A DNA stretch of 64,000 nucleotides from assembly GCA_045604965.1 (NCBI GenBank), contig JAZUPB010000023.1, positions 1 through 64,000 on the forward strand. Reading direction: 5' to 3'. This document shows positions 7,944-16,742 of the stretch, in pieces (the stretch's first letter is position 1; each line of letters opens with the position of its first letter). Under the pieces are notes generated by a model. That model saw only the letters and a program-made list of their open reading frames with translations, was not told where the DNA came from and made no database searches. Origin of the DNA: JAISGQ01 sp045604965. GTDB lineage: Bacteria; Bacillota; Clostridia; Oscillospirales; Acutalibacteraceae. The translations under genes and the position numbers were made by a program.

Positions 7944-8888
7944 ATGAACAAAGTAACAATAATCGGCAGCGGAAATGTCGGATCGACAATAGCGTATACC
8001 CTTACAACCATGGGACTTGTGTCAGAGATACTTATGATCGACATAAACCACGAGAAAGTACTTGGTGAGGCGCTGGATATAAGGCAGGGACTGCCTTTTT
8101 GCACACCGTGTTCGGTTTATGCAGGTACCTATTCCGATGCGGAAAATTCGGATATAGTAATAATCACCTCGGGAGTAGCTCGAAAGGCGGGGCAGTCGAG
8201 ACTTGAGCTTGCACAGACCAACATTGATATAATCAACAGCATCACCCCTGAGATCACACGGTACGCACCTGACGCAGTGTATCTGATCGTCAGCAACCCT
8301 GTAGATATTCTTACATACGCCTTCTGCAAGAAATCGGGAATTCCTGAAGAGAGGGTAATAGGCTCGGGAACCATACTTGATACAGCACGACTGAGAGCTA
8401 GACTGTCTGAAATATTCTCCATAAGCCAGACCAATGTTCACGCCTATGTGCTCGGTGAGCATGGAGACTCTTCCTTTGTTCCCTGGTCTCTTGCGAATAT
8501 ATCAAATGTACCTATTGAGGAATGTCATAAATCCTTTATGGACGAGATGGAATTCCAGAATGATATCGACTACGATGAAATAGAAAAATATGTCCGCACA
8601 TCCGGCGGACGTGTAATAAAGCGAAAGGGAGCTACATTCTATGCGGTATCCATTGCCGTATGCCACATAGTCAAATGTCTACTTTCGGGAATCAATACTA
8701 CAATGACCGTGTCCACAATGATGCACGGTGAATACGGAATCGACGATGTATGCCTCAGTACCCTCAGCGTAGTGGGACACAGGGGAATACGAAGCAAGGT
8801 AGATCTTCCCCTCAGTGAATCTGAGATAGAAAAGCTTCAGAAGAGCGCAGAATGTCTGAAGGATATAATTAAAAATACTAAGATATAG
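7944..8888 (+). CDS. LDH/MDH-family dehydrogenase, probably malate dehydrogenase
   Basis: 314 residues from ATG 7944 (TGAGGTG upstream); the frame extends 19 codons further but without a ribosome-binding site. GSGNVG (8-13) is the NAD-binding loop. Catalytic residues are present: Arg86, Asp147, Arg150 and His173 in GEHGD. The fold is that of L-lactate dehydrogenases (GEHGDSS, KGATFY), but the specificity loop reads GVARKAGQSR, with Arg80 where lactate dehydrogenases have Gln102. Arg there is the established determinant of oxaloacetate/malate specificity. With fumarase 11 bases downstream and fumarate reductase in the same operon, reduction of oxaloacetate to malate is the likely role. Lactate dehydrogenase remains the alternative. 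Confidence 0.85.
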   Translation: MNKVTIIGSGNVGSTIAYTLTTMGLVSEILMIDINHEKVLGEALDIRQGLPFCTPCSVYAGTYSDAENSDIVIITSGVARKAGQSRLELAQTNIDIINSITPEITRYAPDAVYLIVSNPVDILTYAFCKKSGIPEERVIGSGTILDTARLRARLSEIFSISQTNVHAYVLGEHGDSSFVPWSLANISNVPIEECHKSFMDEMEFQNDIDYDEIEKYVRTSGGRVIKRKGATFYAVSIAVCHIVKCLLSGINTTMTVSTMMHGEYGIDDVCLSTLSVVGHRGIRSKVDLPLSESEIEKLQKSAECLKDIIKNTKI

Positions 8889-8899
8889 GAGAATGTGAT

Positions 8900-10276
8900 A
8901 TGGAATACCGTATTGAATATGACTCTATGGGAGAAATGAAAGTTCCGGCAGACCGCCTTTGGGGCGCACAGACTCAGAGAAGCCGTGAAAATTTTGAAAT
9001 AGGCGTTGGCATCGAAACAATGCCTGCAGAAATAATCCACGCATTCGGAATACTCAAGAAAGCTGCGGCGGCTGCAAACAACGCACTTCGTCCTGAAAAG
9101 ATGACAGATGAAAAGCTGTCAGCAATAAAGGAAGCCTGCGATGAGGTTATATCGGGCAAGCTTAACGATCATTTCCCTCTTGTGGTATGGCAGACAGGAA
9201 GCGGCACACAGTCGAATATGAATACAAACGAGGTTATCGCAAACCGAGGAAACCAGATCCTCGGCAAAAAGCTTCTTCACCCTAATGACGACGTAAATAT
9301 GAGCCAGTCCTCAAATGATACCTTCCCCACTGCAATGCACATCGCAGCGGTTCTTGCGCTTGAGGAAAAGCTCATACCTGCAGCAGAGGAGCTTATAGCT
9401 ACATTCAAGCGCCTTGAGGAAGAAAACGAAGGCATTGTAAAGAGCGGACGCACCCATCTTCAGGATGCAACACCTATAAAATTCAGCCAGGAGATAAGCG
9501 GCTGGAGATCGAGCCTTGAAAGAGATGTTCAGCTTATAAAGCTTGCATTGAGCCCCCTGTACGAGCTTGCCCTTGGCGGAACGGCGGTAGGAACAGGACT
9601 GAACGCACCTGAAGGCTTCGCGGAAAAAGTTGCCGCAGAAGCAGCAGCTATAACAGGCAAGCCCTTCATTACCGCTGAAAACAAATTCCACGCACTGACC
9701 TCAAAGGATGAGCTTGTGTTTGCTCACGGAGCAGTAAAGGCTCTTGCCGCTGATATGATGAAGATAGCAAACGATGTTCGCTGGCTTGCATCAGGTCCTC
9801 GTGACGGTCTCGGAGAGATATACATTCCCGAAAATGAGCCCGGCTCCTCCATTATGCCCGGCAAGGTAAACCCAACCCAGTGCGAAGCTGTCACAATGGT
9901 AGCGGTACAGGTAATGGGCAATGATGCTGCAATCGGAATAGCTGCATCTCAGGGCAACTTTGAACTCAACGTATTTATGCCTGTGTGCATTTATAATTTC
10001 CTCCAGTCCGTAAGACTCCTTGCAGAGGCGATCGTATCGTTCAACAAGAACTGCGCGGTCGGAATAAAGGCAAATAAGGAAAAAATGCACCACAATCTCC
10101 ACAATTCTCTTATGCTTGTTACTGCGCTCAATCCCTATATCGGCTATGAGAACGCCGCAAAAACAGCAAAGAAAGCATACAAGGACAATATTTCACTGAA
10201 AGAGGCCTGCGTTGAACTGGGCTTCCTTACCGCCGAGAGATTTGATGAAGTATTCCATCCGGAAGAAATGGTCTGA
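8900..10276 (+). CDS. fumC: Fumarate hydratase, class II
   Basis: 458 residues, the usual length for iron-independent class II fumarase. The signature GSSIMPGKVNPTQCE contains the flexible loop and catalytic Ser, and GSGTQSNMNTNE, SQSSNDTFPT and GRTHLQDATPI are the other substrate-binding segments. The enzyme interconverts malate and fumarate and in this operon should run towards fumarate, feeding the reductase encoded at 16743-19034. It follows the dehydrogenase gene by 11 bases and precedes hdrB by 16 bases, indicating a single transcript. Confidence 0.96.
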   Translation: MEYRIEYDSMGEMKVPADRLWGAQTQRSRENFEIGVGIETMPAEIIHAFGILKKAAAAANNALRPEKMTDEKLSAIKEACDEVISGKLNDHFPLVVWQTGSGTQSNMNTNEVIANRGNQILGKKLLHPNDDVNMSQSSNDTFPTAMHIAAVLALEEKLIPAAEELIATFKRLEEENEGIVKSGRTHLQDATPIKFSQEISGWRSSLERDVQLIKLALSPLYELALGGTAVGTGLNAPEGFAEKVAAEAAAITGKPFITAENKFHALTSKDELVFAHGAVKALAADMMKIANDVRWLASGPRDGLGEIYIPENEPGSSIMPGKVNPTQCEAVTMVAVQVMGNDAAIGIAASQGNFELNVFMPVCIYNFLQSVRLLAEAIVSFNKNCAVGIKANKEKMHHNLHNSLMLVTALNPYIGYENAAKTAKKAYKDNISLKEACVELGFLTAERFDEVFHPEEMV

Positions 10277-10292
10277 GGCTGGAGGTAATAAA

Positions 10293-11084
10293 ATGAAGGT
10301 TAGTTATTTCCCCGGGTGTACCCTTAAAAACAAGGCAAAAGCCCTTGATGAATACGCACATAAAGCTGCGCAGGCATTGGGTATCACTCTGGAAGAAATC
10401 GAAAACTGGCAGTGCTGCGGAGGAGTGTTTACCACCGCTGCAGATGAGATAGCAACGAAGCTTTCATCGGTGCGTGCGCTGAAATACGCAAAAGACAAAA
10501 ATCAGCCTCTTATAACGGTGTGCTCTGCCTGCCACAATGTTATAAAGCAGACCAATTATGCAATGCAGACAAACAGTGAGTTTGCCTCTGCCGTAAACAG
10601 ATATACAGCACCCGAAGAAGGGTATTCGGGCGAGACTGAGGTTTATCATTATCTCGAGATGCTTCGCGATATGGTTGGTTTTGATAATCTCAGGGAAAAG
10701 GTTGTAAAGCCCTTTACGGGAAAGAAAATAGCCGCGTATTACGGTTGCCTGCTGTTAAGACCGGGTAAGGTTATGAAAATGGACGATCCGGAAAACCCCA
10801 CCATTATGGAAGAGCTTATCAGTGCCCTGGGAGCACAGCCTGTAGTCTATGCAAAGCGCAATGAGTGCTGCGGCGGATACATTGCTATGGAAAGCCCCTC
10901 ACTTGCAAAGGAAAACAGCAGCGGGGTAGTGAGAAATGCAGCTGCAGCAGGTGCGGAAATAATAATAACCGCATGTCCTCTCTGCCGTTATAATCTTATT
11001 AAAAACGGCTGTGACATTCCTGTGGTTTATTTTACGGAGCTGCTGGCAGAAGCGCTGGGAGTAAAGGAGGATACAAATGAATAA
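10293..11084 (+). CDS. hdrB: Heterodisulfide reductase subunit B-like (two CCG domains)
   Basis: 263 residues from ATG 10293, preceded by GGAGG. Two cysteine-rich CCG domains are complete: FPGC/CCGG/CSAC in the first half and YYGC/ECCGG/CPLC in the second. In methanogens these bind noncubane 4Fe-4S clusters that reduce CoM-S-S-CoB. In bacteria lacking those cofactors, HdrB acts on other, mostly unidentified disulfide or protein partners. No heterodisulfide pathway is visible here, so the acceptor may be the fumarate reductase encoded downstream (inference). The gene overlaps hdrC by 8 bases. Confidence 0.92.
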   Translation: MKVSYFPGCTLKNKAKALDEYAHKAAQALGITLEEIENWQCCGGVFTTAADEIATKLSSVRALKYAKDKNQPLITVCSACHNVIKQTNYAMQTNSEFASAVNRYTAPEEGYSGETEVYHYLEMLRDMVGFDNLREKVVKPFTGKKIAAYYGCLLLRPGKVMKMDDPENPTIMEELISALGAQPVVYAKRNECCGGYIAMESPSLAKENSSGVVRNAAAAGAEIIITACPLCRYNLIKNGCDIPVVYFTELLAEALGVKEDTNE

Positions 11085-11463
11085 GGAGTATCTTCGCGAT
11101 GAAATTATCCGCATAAGCGGTGTAAATCCGAGAAAGTGTATGAAGTGCGGAAAATGCTCGGCCTCCTGCCCTGCATATGATGAAATGGAATATCATCCTC
11201 ATCAGTTTGTAAATATGATCGAATGCGGAGAAATTGAGCCGCTGCTCAATTCTCAGTCAATATATAAATGTCTCTCCTGCTTTGCATGTATGGAAAGATG
11301 TCCCAGAGGTGTTGAACCTGCAAAGCTCATTGAGGCAGTACGCCTGACTGTCATCAGAAGACAGGGCGCAAACCGTCTGACAGCCGATTCGGTGCCCTCT
11401 TTGCTTGACGAAGAAATGCCCCAGCAGGCAATAGTCAGCGCGTTCAGAAAATATACAAAATAA
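11077..11463 (+). CDS. hdrC: Heterodisulfide reductase subunit C-like ferredoxin protein
   Basis: 128 residues carrying two CxxCxxCxxxCP motifs (CMKCGKCSASCP and CLSCFACMERCP), each binding a 4Fe-4S cluster. The small soluble HdrC links HdrA to HdrB and passes electrons between them. The start overlaps the end of hdrB within its ribosome-binding region, and hdrA follows by 14 bases, so HdrBCA are likely made in fixed proportion. The length is typical of a stand-alone, cytosolic HdrC with no membrane segment. Confidence 0.92.
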   Translation: MNKEYLRDEIIRISGVNPRKCMKCGKCSASCPAYDEMEYHPHQFVNMIECGEIEPLLNSQSIYKCLSCFACMERCPRGVEPAKLIEAVRLTVIRRQGANRLTADSVPSLLDEEMPQQAIVSAFRKYTK

Positions 11464-11477
11464 GGAGGAAAGGACGA

Positions 11478-13472
11478 ATGCAGAGAGTTGGTGTTTTTGT
11501 ATGCTGGTGCGGCAGCAACATTGCAGGAACAGTTGATGTTCAGGCAGTGTCCGAGGCACTGAAAAAAGAACCCGGTGTCGTCTATTCCGCCAATTATCAG
11601 TATATGTGCTCCCAGGCAGGTCAGGATATGATAAAGGAAGCAGTGGCAGAGCATAAGCTTACGGGTATCGTGGTGTGCTCCTGCTCGCCGAGAATGCACG
11701 AGGCTACATTCCGAAAGACCGCTGCGGCAGCAGGACTCAACCCGTATATGGTGGAGATAGCCAATATAAGAGAGCAGTGCTCCTGGGTACATAAGGACAT
11801 TCTGACAGGTACCGAAAAGGCGATAATTCTCGGTAAGGCGGCTGTTGCAAAGGTAAATCTGAATACTCCCCTGACACCGGGAGAAACCCCTGTGACCAAG
11901 CGTGCGCTGGTCATCGGCGGCGGTATTGCGGGAATTCAGACCGCGCTGGATATTGCCGATGCAGGCTTCCCTGTTGATATTGTTGAAAAGAAGCCGACCA
12001 TAGGCGGAAAAATGGCTCAGCTCGACAAGACATTTCCGACCCTTGACTGTGCGGCCTGTATCCTTACACCGAAAATGGTAGATGCGGCACAGAACGAGAA
12101 TATCCGCATATTCTCATACAGTGAGGTCTCGGACATAAAGGGCTTTGTGGGAAATTTTGATGTAACCATCAGAAAAAAGGCGCGGTATGTCAAAGAAGAT
12201 ATCTGCACAGGCTGCGGTGCCTGCGTGGAAAAATGCCCGATGAAAAAGGTTCCCAACGAATTCAACCTTGGAATGGATAACCGCAGTGCCATATATATCC
12301 CCTTTGCACAGGCAGTGCCTAAGGTGGCAACGATAGACCCCAACACCTGCAATATGCTAAAAAACGGCAAATGCGGTCTTTGCGCAAGGGTCTGCACCGC
12401 AGGTGCTATTGATTACACCCAGAAGGACGAATATATCAATGAAAAATACGGCGCTGTAGTAGTTGCCACAGGCTTTGAACCCATCAGTATGGATAAATTT
12501 GATGAGTTCGCCTACAGTCAGTCAAAGGACGTTATAACATCCCTTGAATTCGAGCGGCTTACAAATGCTGCAGGACCTACAGCAGGCAAGCTTCTGCGTC
12601 CCTCCGACGGAAAGCACCCTCATACCATAGTCTTTGTACAGTGTGTCGGATCACGCTGCGAGGCCTGTGCGGAAAAGGGAAAGGAATACTGTTCAAAGAT
12701 ATGCTGTATGTACACGGCAAAGCACGCTATGCTTACCCGTGACAAATATCCTGACACCGAGGTCTACGTATTCTACATAGATGTCAGAACTCCCGGAAAG
12801 AACTTCGACGAATTCTACCGCCGTGCAGTGGAAGAATACGGCGTGAAATATATAAAGGGAATGGTAGGAAAGGTATCTCCCGAAGGAGATAAGCTCAAGG
12901 TTCAGGCTTCCGATCTTATCGGAGGCAAACAGCTCCATATAGATGCTGATCTTGTAGTTTTGGCAGCGGCGATCGAGCCCGATAAAACTGCACGTCCCCT
13001 TGCCACTATGCTCACTGCAAGTATGGATACAAACGACTTCTTCACAGAGGCACACCCGAAGCTGAGACCTGTGGAAAGCCCAACAGCAGGCGTGTTCCTT
13101 TCGGGTGCCTGCCAGGGACCGAAGGATATTCCCGAAACAGTATCCCAGGCAGGTGCGGCGGCATCAAAGGTCATCGGTCTGCTCTGCAAGGATAAGCTGA
13201 CAGGAAATCCCTGTGTCGCTCATTCCGACGAGCTTATGTGCAACGGCTGCTCCTCCTGTGAGAGAGTATGTCCCTACGGAGCTATAACCTACGAGGATAA
13301 AGAATTCAGAATGCCCGACAGAACGACCAAAACAAGAAGAGTTGCCGCTGTCAATCCTGCGGTATGTCAGGGCTGCGGTGCCTGTACCGTTGCCTGTCCC
13401 TCTGGTGCGATGGATCTCAAGGGCTTTGCGAATACACAGATTATGGCGGAGGTGGATGCTATATGCAGGTAA
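11478..13472 (+). CDS. hdrA: Heterodisulfide reductase subunit A-like flavoprotein
   Basis: 664 residues, the usual HdrA size. Features in order are an N-terminal cysteine region (VCWCGSN), an FAD-binding GGGIAGIQTALDIADAG at about 145-165, FPTLDCAACILTPKM, and two central clusters (CTGCGACVEKCP and CGLCARVC). A C-terminal 2x4Fe-4S ferredoxin domain (CNGCSSCERVCP and CQGCGACTVACP) ends the protein. HdrA is the flavin-based electron-bifurcating subunit in methanogen and bacterial Hdr complexes. It should split or merge electrons between a mid-potential pair, ferredoxin and a high-potential acceptor. The last 10 bases overlap the mvhD-like gene. Confidence 0.93.
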   Translation: MQRVGVFVCWCGSNIAGTVDVQAVSEALKKEPGVVYSANYQYMCSQAGQDMIKEAVAEHKLTGIVVCSCSPRMHEATFRKTAAAAGLNPYMVEIANIREQCSWVHKDILTGTEKAIILGKAAVAKVNLNTPLTPGETPVTKRALVIGGGIAGIQTALDIADAGFPVDIVEKKPTIGGKMAQLDKTFPTLDCAACILTPKMVDAAQNENIRIFSYSEVSDIKGFVGNFDVTIRKKARYVKEDICTGCGACVEKCPMKKVPNEFNLGMDNRSAIYIPFAQAVPKVATIDPNTCNMLKNGKCGLCARVCTAGAIDYTQKDEYINEKYGAVVVATGFEPISMDKFDEFAYSQSKDVITSLEFERLTNAAGPTAGKLLRPSDGKHPHTIVFVQCVGSRCEACAEKGKEYCSKICCMYTAKHAMLTRDKYPDTEVYVFYIDVRTPGKNFDEFYRRAVEEYGVKYIKGMVGKVSPEGDKLKVQASDLIGGKQLHIDADLVVLAAAIEPDKTARPLATMLTASMDTNDFFTEAHPKLRPVESPTAGVFLSGACQGPKDIPETVSQAGAAASKVIGLLCKDKLTGNPCVAHSDELMCNGCSSCERVCPYGAITYEDKEFRMPDRTTKTRRVAAVNPAVCQGCGACTVACPSGAMDLKGFANTQIMAEVDAICR

Positions 13473-13897
13473 AAGAATATAAGCCCCTTATAGTTGCCTT
13501 CTGCTGCAACTGGTGTTCCTATGCAGGCGCAGACCTTGCAGGAAGCAACCGCCTCAATTATCCTGCAGATGTAAAGATAATCCGCGTTCCCTGTTCCTGC
13601 AGAGTAAATCCGATGTTTGTGCTTCGTGCGTTTCAGCGCGGAGCTGACGGAGTTATAATATGCGGATGCCACCCCGGTGACTGCCATTATACTTCCGGCA
13701 ACTATTACACACGACGCCGAATGACTGCTCTTTTCTCAATGCTCGACTTCCTTGGCATAGAAAAGGAGCGCACAAGGCTTGAATGGGTATCGGCTGCAGA
13801 GGGTGCAAAATTTGCGGCGACTATGAGCGATTTTGCTCAGAAGGTAGCAGCTCTCGGAGAAAACAAGAGACTGGAGGATCTGAGATGCAAAAAATAA
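13463..13897 (+). CDS. mvhD: MvhD/FlxD-like 2Fe-2S electron-transfer subunit
   Basis: 144 residues from ATG 13463 with GGCGGAGGTGG just upstream. Conserved cysteines in FCCNWCSYAGADLAG, RVPCSCRV and GCHPGDCHY match the methyl-viologen-reducing hydrogenase delta family. This subunit joins HdrA to its electron donor module: a hydrogenase in methanogens, or the NADH-oxidising Flx module in many anaerobic bacteria. No hydrogenase gene is present nearby, whereas Flx-like genes follow, so it most likely acts as FlxD. It overlaps both neighbours. Confidence 0.9.
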   Translation: MQVKEYKPLIVAFCCNWCSYAGADLAGSNRLNYPADVKIIRVPCSCRVNPMFVLRAFQRGADGVIICGCHPGDCHYTSGNYYTRRRMTALFSMLDFLGIEKERTRLEWVSAAEGAKFAATMSDFAQKVAALGENKRLEDLRCKK

Positions 13898-14883
13898 CCC
13901 GCGAACAGCTTATAGATAAAGCCTCTGCACTGCTTGCAGAGGGTACGGTTTCCTGTGTGCTGGGCTGGAGCAGGGGTGAGTTTGACTATGACGTGACTCC
14001 TGCCGTGTTCAGAACAGAGGAAGAATTGAAGGAGAATTTTGTGTGGAACGATTTCTGCGGAGCAAATTTCTCCAAATACCTCGTTGCAAAAACAGATAAG
14101 ACTGACGGAAAAATACTTGTTTTTCTCAAGCCCTGCGATACATACAGCTTCAATCAGCTGCTGACAGAGCACCGCTTCGACCGTGAAAAGGTGTATGCGG
14201 TGGGTGTTCCCTGCGAGGGTATGGCAGATGCGGAAAAAATAAAGAATATTGTCGGTGAGGGTATAATTTCCATCGATTGCAAAAGTGAAAAAACGGCTGT
14301 GACCACCATTTACGAAGATGAGCCGATTATGATTGATCCTAAGAGCGTTCTGGCTGAAAGATGCATAAACTGCAAGAGCAAAATGCACGTCGCCTACGAT
14401 GAACTGCTCGGCGATGAGGGAGAGGTCATAGAATCCCACAGATTTGATGAGGTGGCAAAAATCGAGGCAATGACAGCCGATGAGAGATTCGCTTTCTGGC
14501 AGAATGAGCTTTCGCGCTGCATTAGATGCAACGCCTGCCGCGATGCCTGCCCTGCCTGCACCTGTGAAAAATGCGTATTTTCAAATCCCTCATCGGGTGT
14601 TGAAAACAAGGCAGCGGCAAACAGCTTTGAGGAAAAGATGTTCCACATCGTCAGAGCATATCACGTAGCAGGACGCTGTACCGACTGCGGCGAATGTTCA
14701 AGAGTATGTCCTCAGAATATTCCCCTGCACCTGCTCAACCGCAAATTCATAAAGGACATCAATGAATTTTACGGTGAGTATCAGGCAGGCGCTGAAGTTG
14801 GCTCAAGAGCTCCGCTGGTTGACTATACCGCAGAAGATCTTGAACCGTGCGATGTGTTTGACAGGAGGGATACAGATGCGTAA
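13885..14883 (+). CDS. FlxC-like 4Fe-4S dicluster protein
   Basis: 332 residues from ATG 13885 (GGAGG seven bases upstream). The N-terminal 200 residues lack metal motifs apart from scattered Cys (KPCDTYSF, CINCKSK). The C-terminal third has two ferredoxin-type motifs, CIRCNACRDACP with an extra CTCEKC, and CTDCGECSRVCP. Proteins of this kind accompany MvhD-type subunits in FlxABCD-HdrABC gene sets and in F420/NAD-linked electron-transfer clusters. It probably wires the NADH-oxidising subunit to HdrA. The exact assignment between FlxB and FlxC is from gene order and is less sure than the family. Confidence 0.75.
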   Translation: MQKITREQLIDKASALLAEGTVSCVLGWSRGEFDYDVTPAVFRTEEELKENFVWNDFCGANFSKYLVAKTDKTDGKILVFLKPCDTYSFNQLLTEHRFDREKVYAVGVPCEGMADAEKIKNIVGEGIISIDCKSEKTAVTTIYEDEPIMIDPKSVLAERCINCKSKMHVAYDELLGDEGEVIESHRFDEVAKIEAMTADERFAFWQNELSRCIRCNACRDACPACTCEKCVFSNPSSGVENKAAANSFEEKMFHIVRAYHVAGRCTDCGECSRVCPQNIPLHLLNRKFIKDINEFYGEYQAGAEVGSRAPLVDYTAEDLEPCDVFDRRDTDA

Positions 14884-15904
14884 ATGTTCTCTTGATTCGA
14901 TGAATTTGATTTTTGCGAAAATAGCAGAAGATGCGGCGCTGTATCTCCCGGTGGACGGCAATGACGCAGCTGCGTCATATAAAAAATGGGAAGAGGGAAT
15001 GGTATGGAGCGACAAGCTCAATACCGTAAGAAGCCCCAAGGACTTTTTCTTTCCTCAGACTGAAGACCTGATGGAATTTAAGACATCGGGCAAAAATATC
15101 GAAATAATAGATACAAGAAAAGCATCGGAGGATTTTGTGGTTTTCGGAGTGCGCTCCTGCGATGTAAAAAGCTTTGATATACTTGACAGAGTCTTTCTGA
15201 GTGAACCTGCAGACAGCTATTATGCGTCACGCCGACAGCACGGAGTTATCGTATCTGCTGCCTGTACAAGACCGTCAGAGACCTGTTTCTGCAAAACCTT
15301 CGGAATAGACCCGTCAGAGCCTGCAGGAGATGTGGCTGTATGGAAGACCGACAGCGAGGTTTTCTTTGAGAGCAGAACCGAAAAGGGCGAAGCTTTTATG
15401 GAAAAGCTCAATGAACTCACCGAAGAATGCGGCGATGAAGCTGTAAAAATGCAGAAAGAAAAGATATCTGCCGTAATGGACAGACTTCCGCTGAAAAAAC
15501 TCAGCACAGAAGCCTTCGGCGGCGGAAAGACGATGGAGCTTTTCGACAGACCGGAATGGGAAGAACTGTCTCAGTCCTGTATCGGCTGTGGAACCTGTAC
15601 ATTTGTCTGTCCCACCTGCCAGTGCTATGATATAAAGGATTTCAACACAGGAAACGGCGTTATTCGTTACAGATGCTGGGATTCCTGTATGTACTCCGAT
15701 TTTACAAAGATGGCTCACGGAAACAACAGAAACACCCAGAAAGAGCGGTTCCGTCAGCGTTTTATGCATAAGCTGGTATACTATCCCGAGAATAACGACG
15801 GATTGTTCAGTTGTGTTGGATGCGGAAGATGCCTTTCAAAGTGTCCTATTTCTATGAACATCGTAAAGGTTATGAAAAAGATGGGAGGGAAAGCAGGTGA
15901 ATAA
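14876..15904 (+). CDS. FlxB/AsrA-like 4Fe-4S dicluster subunit
   Basis: 342 residues from ATG 14876 behind AGGAGGGA. The N-terminal region includes VFGVRSCDVKSFDILD, a phrase typical of the beta subunit of sulfhydrogenases and of anaerobic sulfite reductase subunit A. The C-terminus has two clusters, CIGCGTCTFVCPTCQC and CVGCGRCLSKCP. Such subunits pair with an FAD/NAD-binding subunit (AsrB/HydG type), which is exactly the next gene. Within Flx-Hdr clusters it passes electrons from NADH towards MvhD/HdrA. It overlaps both neighbours by about 8 bases. Confidence 0.8.
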   Translation: MRKCSLDSMNLIFAKIAEDAALYLPVDGNDAAASYKKWEEGMVWSDKLNTVRSPKDFFFPQTEDLMEFKTSGKNIEIIDTRKASEDFVVFGVRSCDVKSFDILDRVFLSEPADSYYASRRQHGVIVSAACTRPSETCFCKTFGIDPSEPAGDVAVWKTDSEVFFESRTEKGEAFMEKLNELTEECGDEAVKMQKEKISAVMDRLPLKKLSTEAFGGGKTMELFDRPEWEELSQSCIGCGTCTFVCPTCQCYDIKDFNTGNGVIRYRCWDSCMYSDFTKMAHGNNRNTQKERFRQRFMHKLVYYPENNDGLFSCVGCGRCLSKCPISMNIVKVMKKMGGKAGE

Positions 15905-16730
15905 TATTCAGGAGACACTGATACCGACGATCGGCGTCATAACCGATGTGCGTATAGATACGCCTGATATAAAGACCTTCAGAGTGGTAACACCCGACGG
16001 AAAAAAGGCCTTCGATCATCGCCCCGGACAGTGTGCTATGCTTTCCGTTCCGGGAGTCGGAGAAGCAATGTTTTCCATAACCTCTTCTCCCACAAATGAA
16101 GAATATATGGAGTTTTCCATAAAGAAATGCGGCTGTGTCACAGACTGGCTCCATCAGGCGGAAGTCGGCCAGCAGATAACCATTCGCGGTCCTTACGGCA
16201 AGCCGTTTCCCGTAGACGATGTGTTTGCAGGGAATAATATGCTGTTTATCGCAGGCGGCGTAGGTCTTGCTCCTCTTCGCTCCGTAATAAATTATTGCCG
16301 TCACTACCGTGATCGCTACGGAAAGATAGATATAGTCTACGGTGCCAGAAGCAAGGAGGATCTCCTTGATTATAATGAGATAATCGAAGAGTGGACAAAA
16401 GACGACAATGTCAACGTACATCTCACCATAGACAATCCTCAGGAAGACTGGGAGGGACACGTTGGCTTTGTTCCCAACTTCGTAAAAGAGCTGGGATTCG
16501 ATACAGATAAGATCGCAGTTCTGTGCGGTCCCCCGGTTATGATAAAGTTCACCCTTGAAGGGCTTTGCGACATAGGATTTGAAAAAGACCGCATCTATAC
16601 GACCCTTGAGCTTCGTATGAAGTGCGGAATCGGCAAATGCGGCAGATGCAATGTAGGCGCAAAGTATGTCTGCAAGGACGGTCCGGTGTTCCGCTGTGAC
16701 GAGCTGGATGAACTTCCCGATGAGTATTAA
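15897..16730 (+). CDS. FlxA-like FAD/NAD(P)H-binding oxidoreductase subunit
   Basis: 277 residues, starting at GTG 15897 after GGGAGGG. An N-terminal FAD-binding barrel (HRPGQCAMLSVPG, MFSITSSP) is followed by an NAD(P)-binding domain (FIAGGVGLAPLRSVI, VLCGPPVMIKF). A C-terminal 2Fe-2S motif, MKCGIGKCGRCNVG, completes the ferredoxin-reductase layout of AsrB/HydG/FlxA proteins. This subunit should be the NADH entry point of the complex. Its presence beside HdrABC and MvhD, without hydrogenase or formate dehydrogenase genes, points to NADH as the electron donor. Confidence 0.88.
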   Translation: MNNIQETLIPTIGVITDVRIDTPDIKTFRVVTPDGKKAFDHRPGQCAMLSVPGVGEAMFSITSSPTNEEYMEFSIKKCGCVTDWLHQAEVGQQITIRGPYGKPFPVDDVFAGNNMLFIAGGVGLAPLRSVINYCRHYRDRYGKIDIVYGARSKEDLLDYNEIIEEWTKDDNVNVHLTIDNPQEDWEGHVGFVPNFVKELGFDTDKIAVLCGPPVMIKFTLEGLCDIGFEKDRIYTTLELRMKCGIGKCGRCNVGAKYVCKDGPVFRCDELDELPDEY

Positions 16731-16742
16731 AGGAGAAAAGAT

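Noticed and set aside
13463..16730. A hydrogenase or formate dehydrogenase module
   Set aside because: No NiFe or FeFe catalytic subunit and no molybdopterin enzyme are encoded; the FAD/NAD subunit points to NADH.
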